DNA of 23,487 nt from a bacterium. GTDB lineage: Bacteria; Desulfobacterota; JAPLJL01. The notes under the pieces are model-generated. The model was not told where the DNA came from and ran no database searches. It was given only the letters and a program-made list of their open reading frames with translations. This document shows positions 19,501 through 23,487 of the stretch, piece by piece. Both the position numbers and the translations under genes were made by a program. The stretch lies in NCBI GenBank assembly GCA_028713675.1, contig JAQTNV010000055.1, positions 1 through 23,487 of the forward strand, given 5' to 3'. Each line of letters starts with the position of its first letter. The first letter of the stretch is position 1.

Positions 19501-20997
19501 TTATACCCTGCCGTAATCATCATCAAACCGGACGATATCGTCCTCGCCCAGGTACTCGCCGTACTGGGCCTCCACGATCACCGTCGGGATGACCCCGGGG
19601 TTTTCGATCCGGTGGCGGGCCGAGGCCGGGACGAAGGTGCTCTCGCCGGGATGGAGGTCGTAAACCTTGTCCGCCACGTAAACCCGGGCGGTGCCGGAGA
19701 CGACCACCCAGTGCTCGCTCCGGTGATGGTGGATCTGCAGGGACATGCGGGAGTTGGGATTGATGATCATTCGCTTGGCCTTGAACTTGTCGCCCTGGTC
19801 GAGCAGCGTGTAGGAGCCCCAGGGGCGCTTCACGGTCCGGTGGATGACGGATTCCTCGCCGCCCTTGTCCTTGATCTGCTCGACGATCCGGCGCACGTCC
19901 TGGGCCCGGTCGCGGGCGCAGATGAGGACCGCGTCCTCGGTGTCGACCACGATCAGGTCCTTGAGGCCGACCGTGGCCACCAGCCGGTGGTCGCCGCGGA
20001 TCAGGGAGTTCTCGCTCTCGAGATCGAAGACCCGCCCGGAAATTACGTTGCCCTGCCCGTCCCGGGGGAGCAGGTCGAAGAGGGCGCTGAAGGAGCCGAC
20101 GTCCGACCAGTCGAAGGACGCCGGCACCACCACCACGTTCTTGGATTTTTCCATCACCCCGTAATCAATGGAAATCGGCTCGACCTCTTTATAAAGCTCC
20201 TCGATGGCCTGGATCATCTCCCGGGTCTCCAGGAGGTCGGTGGCATGGGGGTAGGCCGGACCGCCCACATCGTTGATCACCTGCTCGACCCGCCCCAGCG
20301 ACCGGGCCAGCCCGGGCAGGTGCCTCCCGATCTCGGTCAGGATGGCCGCCGCCTTCCAGACAAACATCCCGGAGTTCCAGAGATATCTGCCCTGGGACAG
20401 GTAGCCCTGGGCGGTCCGGAGATCGGGCTTTTCCCGGAAGGAAAGCACCGACCGGTAATTCTTTTTCCCGTTGGAGGCAGGGTCATACTCGATATAGCCG
20501 AAGCCGGTCTCGGGACGAGTGGGGGGAATGCCCAGGGTGACCAGGTGGCCTTCGCGGGCGGCCGAGACGGCGGACCCGATGTCCTGGGTGAATTTTTCCT
20601 GGTCGCGGATGTAATGGTCGGAAGGCAGGACCACCATCACCCCGTCGGGGTCGAGGCGGCGGATGAAAACCGCGGCCAGGCCGATGGCCGGGGCGGTGTT
20701 GAGGCCCCGGGGCTCGACGATCACCGGGCAGGGGCTCACCCCGTTTTCCTTGCGCTTGGGCGAGAGCTGGAGCAGGATTTCATCGACCTGGGACTTGCTC
20801 GTCACCACGATCATCCGCTCCAGGGGCGAGAGGTCCCGGACCCGGCGGACGGTCTGCTGGAGCAGGGAGTCCTCCCCGATCAGGGTCAGGAACTGCTTGG
20901 GCATCTTTTCCCGGGAAAGCGGCCAGAAACGCGTGCCCGCCCCCCCGGCCAGGATGACCGAATAGGTGAAAGGACCTTCCTCTTTAACCTTGTTCAT
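19501..20997 (-). CDS. manC: Mannose-1-phosphate guanylyltransferase / mannose-6-phosphate isomerase
   Basis: 498 residues from the ATG at 20997, chosen because AAGGAGGAG lies 4 nt upstream; a longer frame to 21021 starts in heptamer repeats. N-terminal pyrophosphorylase domain: VILAGGAGTRFWPLSREKMP (14-33), then VVLPSDHYI, GFGYIEYD, FREKPD and WNSGMFVW. The C-terminal type II isomerase cupin begins at WGSYTLL (393) and contains RMSLQIHHHRSEHWVVVSGT and the pattern of metal-binding His. It makes GDP-mannose from mannose-1-phosphate and GTP, and the cupin can form mannose-6-phosphate from fructose-6-phosphate, feeding the mutase and Gmd. Confidence 0.97.
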   Translation of the reverse strand: MNKVKEEGPFTYSVILAGGAGTRFWPLSREKMPKQFLTLIGEDSLLQQTVRRVRDLSPLERMIVVTSKSQVDEILLQLSPKRKENGVSPCPVIVEPRGLNTAPAIGLAAVFIRRLDPDGVMVVLPSDHYIRDQEKFTQDIGSAVSAAREGHLVTLGIPPTRPETGFGYIEYDPASNGKKNYRSVLSFREKPDLRTAQGYLSQGRYLWNSGMFVWKAAAILTEIGRHLPGLARSLGRVEQVINDVGGPAYPHATDLLETREMIQAIEELYKEVEPISIDYGVMEKSKNVVVVPASFDWSDVGSFSALFDLLPRDGQGNVISGRVFDLESENSLIRGDHRLVATVGLKDLIVVDTEDAVLICARDRAQDVRRIVEQIKDKGGEESVIHRTVKRPWGSYTLLDQGDKFKAKRMIINPNSRMSLQIHHHRSEHWVVVSGTARVYVADKVYDLHPGESTFVPASARHRIENPGVIPTVIVEAQYGEYLGEDDIVRFDDDYGRV

Positions 20998-21167
20998 GTG
21001 CTCCTCCTTAGCATAGAGCATAGAGCATAGGGCATAGAGCGAGAATAAAAGAGCATGGGGCAGAGGGCAGAGAGCATGGAGCAGAGAGCATAGGGCATAG
21101 GGCTCAGAACGTTTATCTGGTCTATCTAGTCTACCACCATCGCAAGGAGCATGGGGCAGAGAGCATG

Positions 21168-21301
21168 GGGCCAGTCAATTGACGATCCTCCTTCGCCAAC
21201 CCTCCTGCGCAGAAATACTGCTTCGGAGGACATGGGCTTCGGAGGACAGGTTGACGATTGTCCCTCGCAAGAACTCGGGATAAATAGATTGACGAATGAA
21301 A
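21168..21301. repeat. Dispersed repeat A, copy 4 (long form)
   Basis: About 134 bp. Nearly identical to 3514-3654 throughout, including the distal GTCCCTCGCAAGAACTCGGG and the end GATTGACGAATGAA. The TTGACGAT word occurs near both ends. Both long copies are preceded by a CATCGCA-heptamer array, so the shared unit may be longer than the core. Confidence 0.88.
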
Positions 21302-21481
21302 AGCGTTCATCTGGTCTATCTGGTTTATCTGGTTCATTTAGTTTGTCTGGTTCATTTAGTTTGTCTGGTTCATTTAGTTTGTCTGGTTTCTTTAGTTACT
21401 GGCTACCGGCTACCTGCTACTGGCTACTGGTTACCTGCTACCGGCTACTTGCTACCTGATACTGGTACTGGCTACTTGCTA

Positions 21482-21546
21482 CCCTCCGGGCCGTAGGCCC
21501 TACCCTCCGGCCTGCAAGCCCTACGGGCTGGAAGCGGGGCCGGAGG
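21482..21546. repeat. GC-rich dispersed repeat C, copy 3
   Basis: Two 21-bp units (CCCTCCGGGCCGTAGGCCCT A and a variant) followed by CGGGCTGGAAGCGGGGCCGG; the same tandem-plus-tail layout as the copy inside the mutase gene, but in a spacer. Confidence 0.85.
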
Positions 21547-21560
21547 CTGGCTACTGGGAG

Positions 21561-21611
21561 CGCAGGCTTCCCTCGGCCACAATGCCTCGGGATCTGATCG
21601 AGAAGCCTGCG
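21561..21611. repeat. Inverted repeat CGCAGGCTTC ... GAAGCCTGCG
   Basis: Perfect 10-bp arms (21561-21570 and 21602-21611) around 31 nt with an internal CCTCGG/CCTCGGG pair. A hairpin is possible at the 3' side of galE, although heptamer units separate it from the stop codon. Confidence 0.6.
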
Positions 21612-21626
21612 GCTACCTGTTTTCGG

Positions 21627-22673
21627 CTACTGGTTACCTGCTACCTGTTTTCGGCTACCTGCTACCTGTTTTGAGAAATAATTCCAAGAGCTGGAAATGA
21701 TTTTTTCGAGTTCCGGGATCTCCGGTTTCCAGCCCAGGACCTTGCGGATCTTCTCCGAGCTGGCCACGAGCTCGGCCGGGTCGCCCGGCCGCCGGGGAAC
21801 GTCCCGGCTGGGGATGGGAAGACCCGTAACCCGGCGGGACACCTCGATAACCTGGCGGACGGAATAGCCCCGGCCGTTCCCCACGTTGAAGACCCCGCTC
21901 CGCTTTTCCCGGGAAAGCCACTCGAGGGCCAGGATGTGGGCCTGGGCCAGGTCGTTCACGTGGATGTAATCGCGGACGCAGGTGCCGTCCGGGGTGGGAT
22001 AGTCATTTCCGAAAATCAGGAGTTCTTTCCCTCCACTATGCCCTCTGCCCTTTGCCCTATGCTTTTTTTCCCGGGCCGCGATGGCCGCCTTGAGCACGAG
22101 CGGGATCAGGTGGGTCTCCACCTCCCGGTCCTCGACCAGCTCGCCTTCCGGGTCCACCCCGGAGGCGTTGAAATAGCGGAGGCAGACCGACTTGAGCCCG
22201 TGGGCCAGGTCGCAATCGGCCAGGATCCCCTCCCCCACCAGCTTGGTCATCCCGTAGGGGTTGGCGGGCCGCCGGGGATGGTCCTCGGTGACCGGGATTT
22301 TTTCCGGCTCCCCGTAGACCGCCGCGCTCGAGGAAAACACCGCCATTTTCACCTGGTGCTCGACCGCCGCCCGGAGCAGGGTGATCATGGCGGAGATGTT
22401 GTTGTCCCAGTAAAGGAGGGGGTTCTCCACCGACTCGGGGACGATGACGCTGGCGGCGAAATGGACCAGCGCCTGGGGGCGGAAGGAGGAAAAAACCCGC
22501 CGCAGGAAGACCGGGTCGCGGATGTCGCCCTTTTTAAAATCACCGAAAAGGACGGCCCCGCGGTGGCCGGTGGAAAGGTTGTCGATGGTCAGGAGCTCGT
22601 GCCCCTGCCGGCCCAGTTTCTTGATGGTGTGGGAGCCGATGTAGCCGGCGCCTCCGGTGACTAGGATTTTCAT
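21627..22673 (-). CDS. galE: UDP-glucose 4-epimerase with heptamer-derived insert
   Basis: 348 residues from the ATG at 22673 (the frame is open to 22712 but the family starts at MKILVTGGAGYIGSHT). NAD motif GGAGYIGS (7-14), DNLSTGHRGA (31-40), FSSSAAVYGEP (113-123), catalytic Y140/K144 in NPYGMTKLVGE, FNASGVDPEG and LIFGNDYPTPDGTCVRDYIH. It interconverts UDP-glucose and UDP-galactose (or the HexNAc forms). Residues about 203-216 (KKHRAKGRGHSGGK) are encoded by GCATAGG/GCAAAGG/GCAGAGG heptamers (22028-22070) and are absent from normal GalE; they sit in a surface region before the LLIFG strand. The C-terminal QVAGSRKQVAGNQ comes from CTACCTG heptamers. Confidence 0.95.
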   Translation of the reverse strand: MKILVTGGAGYIGSHTIKKLGRQGHELLTIDNLSTGHRGAVLFGDFKKGDIRDPVFLRRVFSSFRPQALVHFAASVIVPESVENPLLYWDNNISAMITLLRAAVEHQVKMAVFSSSAAVYGEPEKIPVTEDHPRRPANPYGMTKLVGEGILADCDLAHGLKSVCLRYFNASGVDPEGELVEDREVETHLIPLVLKAAIAAREKKHRAKGRGHSGGKELLIFGNDYPTPDGTCVRDYIHVNDLAQAHILALEWLSREKRSGVFNVGNGRGYSVRQVIEVSRRVTGLPIPSRDVPRRPGDPAELVASSEKIRKVLGWKPEIPELEKIISSSWNYFSKQVAGSRKQVAGNQ

Positions 22674-22718
22674 GATCGCTCTTCTTTTTTGGGGAGCGAT
22701 CCTTGCCCCCAAAAAAGA
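22674..22718 (-). promoter_or_regulatory. Two mutually exclusive hairpins in the galE leader
   Basis: On the minus strand, TCTTTTTTGGGG (22718-22707) pairs perfectly with CCCCAAAAAAGA (22694-22683), a 12-bp stem. Alternatively GATCGCTC (22701-22694) pairs perfectly with GAGCGATC (22681-22674), directly before the ATG and covering the ribosome-site region. The second arm of the first stem lies in the loop of the second, so only one can form fully. A regulatory switch is an inference; the symmetry may also be a repeat-element remnant. Confidence 0.4.
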
Positions 22719-22724
22719 GGTAGA

Positions 22725-22936
22725 TAGTAGATTGGAGATTGGAGATAGGGCGGAGAGTAAACGGCAAAGATAGAAGATTGGAGACCGAGGACGGGAGATC
22801 GGAAATGGGAGATCGGAGATGGGGAAGAGACAAAAGAATCGGGTTTGTGAGGTTTAACCCTATCTCCTATCTGCCATCTGCTATCTCCTGTTTTCTGTCC
22901 CCTATCTCCCATCTGCTATCTCCCATCTACCATTCA
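22725..22936. repeat. GGAGATT / CTATCTC heptamer inverted spacer with diverged core
   Basis: GGAGATT units (22731-22748), a diverged relative of the 94-bp core (GAGAGTAAACGGCAAAGATA at 22755-22774), more GGAGAYC/GGAGATG units, a central GGGTTTGTGAGGTTTAACCC hairpin-like piece (22840-22859), then CTATCTC CTATCTG CCATCTG units (22860-22930) ending at the dehydrogenase stop. Confidence 0.8.
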
Positions 22937-23487
22937 TTATCGTCCCCTTCCAAGTAATGAGTACCCGAACCCGTTCCGCTTGGCCTCGTCCTCCTTGATG
23001 ATGGCGCGGCCGTCGATGATCAGCGGCGTCCGCATCAGCTGCTTGAGCCGGGGGAAATCCAGGTGGAAATATTCCCGGTGCTTGGTCACGATGGCGAGGG
23101 CGTCGGCGCCCCGGGCCGCCTCGAAAAGGTCCGCCAGGATCTCGATCCCGGGCAGCTCCTTCACGTAAGGGTCGTGCGCCACCACTTTGGCTCCGAGGCG
23201 GGAAAGCTCGATGGCCAGGGAGCTCGCGGGGGTGTTGCGGGTGTCGTCGGAATTTTCCAGGTAGGCCACCCCCAGGATGACCACCTTGCTCTTCTCCATC
23301 TTCTGCCCGTGGCTCTCGATCGCGCGGCGGGCGAGCTCGGCCATGTGGAGGGGCATGTGGTCGTTGATGGCCCGGGCCAGGCTGATCAGCTCGGCCTCGA
23401 GCGGCTCCCGGCCGTAGGCCCGGAGGCCGTAGCGCAGGAGCCAGGTGTCCTTGGGCAGGCAGTGCCCGCCCACCCCCGCGCCGGGCA
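22937..23487 (-). CDS. Nucleotide-sugar dehydrogenase (UDP-Glc/GDP-Man DH family), 5' end cut
   Basis: The C-terminal 183 residues are visible; the NAD-binding half lies beyond the window. It begins in PGAGVGGHCLPKD, containing the catalytic Cys of the family, continues through the dimerisation helix (LISLARAINDHMPLHM) and into the C-terminal sugar-nucleotide domain: KVVILGVAYLENSDDTRNTP, HDPYV and DALAIVTKHREY. Enzymes of this family oxidise C6 of a UDP- or GDP-sugar to the uronic acid with two NAD+. The VAYLENSDDTRNTP form is closest, by memory, to UDP-HexNAc dehydrogenases such as WecC. The GTG at 23473 is internal, not the start. It ends close to heptamer repeats. Confidence 0.92.
   Translation of the reverse strand, partial: PGAGVGGHCLPKDTWLLRYGLRAYGREPLEAELISLARAINDHMPLHMAELARRAIESHGQKMEKSKVVILGVAYLENSDDTRNTPASSLAIELSRLGAKVVAHDPYVKELPGIEILADLFEAARGADALAIVTKHREYFHLDFPRLKQLMRTPLIIDGRAIIKEDEAKRNGFGYSLLGRGR

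Larger units (their letters stand above)
20998..21626. other. 629-bp gene-free mosaic of all repeat families
   Basis: In order: GCATAGA/GCATAGG/GCAGAGA heptamers (21010-21110); a short TCTATCTGG nonamer piece; more GCATGGG heptamers; dispersed repeat A long form (21168-21301); nonamers TTCATTTAG/TTGTCTGG (21305-21395); CTACTGG/CTACCGG/CTACCTG heptamers (21396-21480); repeat C (21482-21546); an inverted repeat (21561-21611); more CTACCTG heptamers running into galE. I see no gene or promoter. Confidence 0.8.

Noticed and set aside
19612-21030. Long plus-strand open frame opposite manC (and similar ones opposite the mutase, the epimerase and the carbamoyltransferase)
   Set aside because: These are antisense shadows in GC-rich coding DNA; their translations are low-complexity Gly/Asp/Val/Arg-rich without family motifs, whereas the minus-strand frames carry full catalytic motifs.
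1-23487. Transposases, integrases, tRNA or rRNA genes that could explain the repeats or mark an island
   Set aside because: None could be recognised in any frame or strand; the repeats have no visible mobilising enzyme in the window.

Overview
The window looks like part of an exopolysaccharide / nucleotide-sugar locus from an uncultivated Gram-negative-type bacterium. Phylum-level placement is a guess: an Omnitrophota-like or related candidate phylum, because MarR-type EPS regulators, many small toxin-antitoxin pairs and period-9/period-7 intergenic repeats resemble what I remember from such genomes. There are no rRNA, tRNA or ribosomal-protein markers here to test this. Almost all genes lie on the minus strand; a WecA-like glycosyl-phosphate transferase is the only convincing plus-strand gene. 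The sugar genes are clearly GC-rich, while the toxin-antitoxin and MarR genes are visibly more AT-rich.

Layout, in minus-strand transcription order from the right edge: nucleotide-sugar dehydrogenase (5' cut by the window edge), galE, manC, gmd, fcl, a WbpP-like 4-epimerase and a phosphomannomutase/phosphoglucomutase (23487-14276). The WecA-like gene (12989-14047, plus) converges on these. A divergent promoter region (about 12545-12700) then starts a second minus-strand run: a four-helix-bundle protein, a NodU-type carbamoyltransferase, an SxtJ-like membrane protein, a 52-residue DUF5989-like membrane peptide, another four-helix-bundle protein, an SGNH hydrolase, an EPS-type MarR regulator and an exported glycoside-hydrolase-like protein (12468-4588). 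The left 4.4 kb holds small mobile-type modules: a nucleotidyltransferase pair, a VapBC pair, a GDP-mannose-type Nudix gene coupled to a small protein and a truncated nucleotidyltransferase, a second EPS-type MarR gene, and a BrnT-like toxin with a CopG-type antitoxin.

How the genes fit together: the mutase and ManC would make GDP-mannose; Gmd and Fcl convert it to GDP-L-fucose; the Nudix enzyme could hydrolyse GDP-mannose; GalE, the WbpP-like epimerase and the dehydrogenase supply galactose-type and uronic-acid-type precursors. The WecA-like enzyme would start the lipid-linked glycan. The carbamoyltransferase, SxtJ, DUF5989 and SGNH set is a recurrent polymer-modification neighbourhood. No glycosyltransferase, flippase or polymerase gene is visible in the window.

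The most unusual feature is the spacers. Nearly every one is built of degenerate 7-bp units (families such as GGAGATT/CTATCTC, GCATAGA, CTACTGG, GGTCATA, CCTTTGA) and 9-bp units (GTGTCCATA, TTCATGGGG, TCTATCTGG, TCTTTAGTT), usually arranged as long imperfect inverted repeats. Heptamers tend to abut stop codons and nonamers tend to abut start codons, and pieces of both also sit in frame inside several enzymes. Separately, two strong sigma70-type promoters, one before a MarR regulator and one before the carbamoyltransferase operon, share a GTTCA-N5-TGAAC palindrome just past the -10 box, a good candidate operator for the EPS-type MarR protein.
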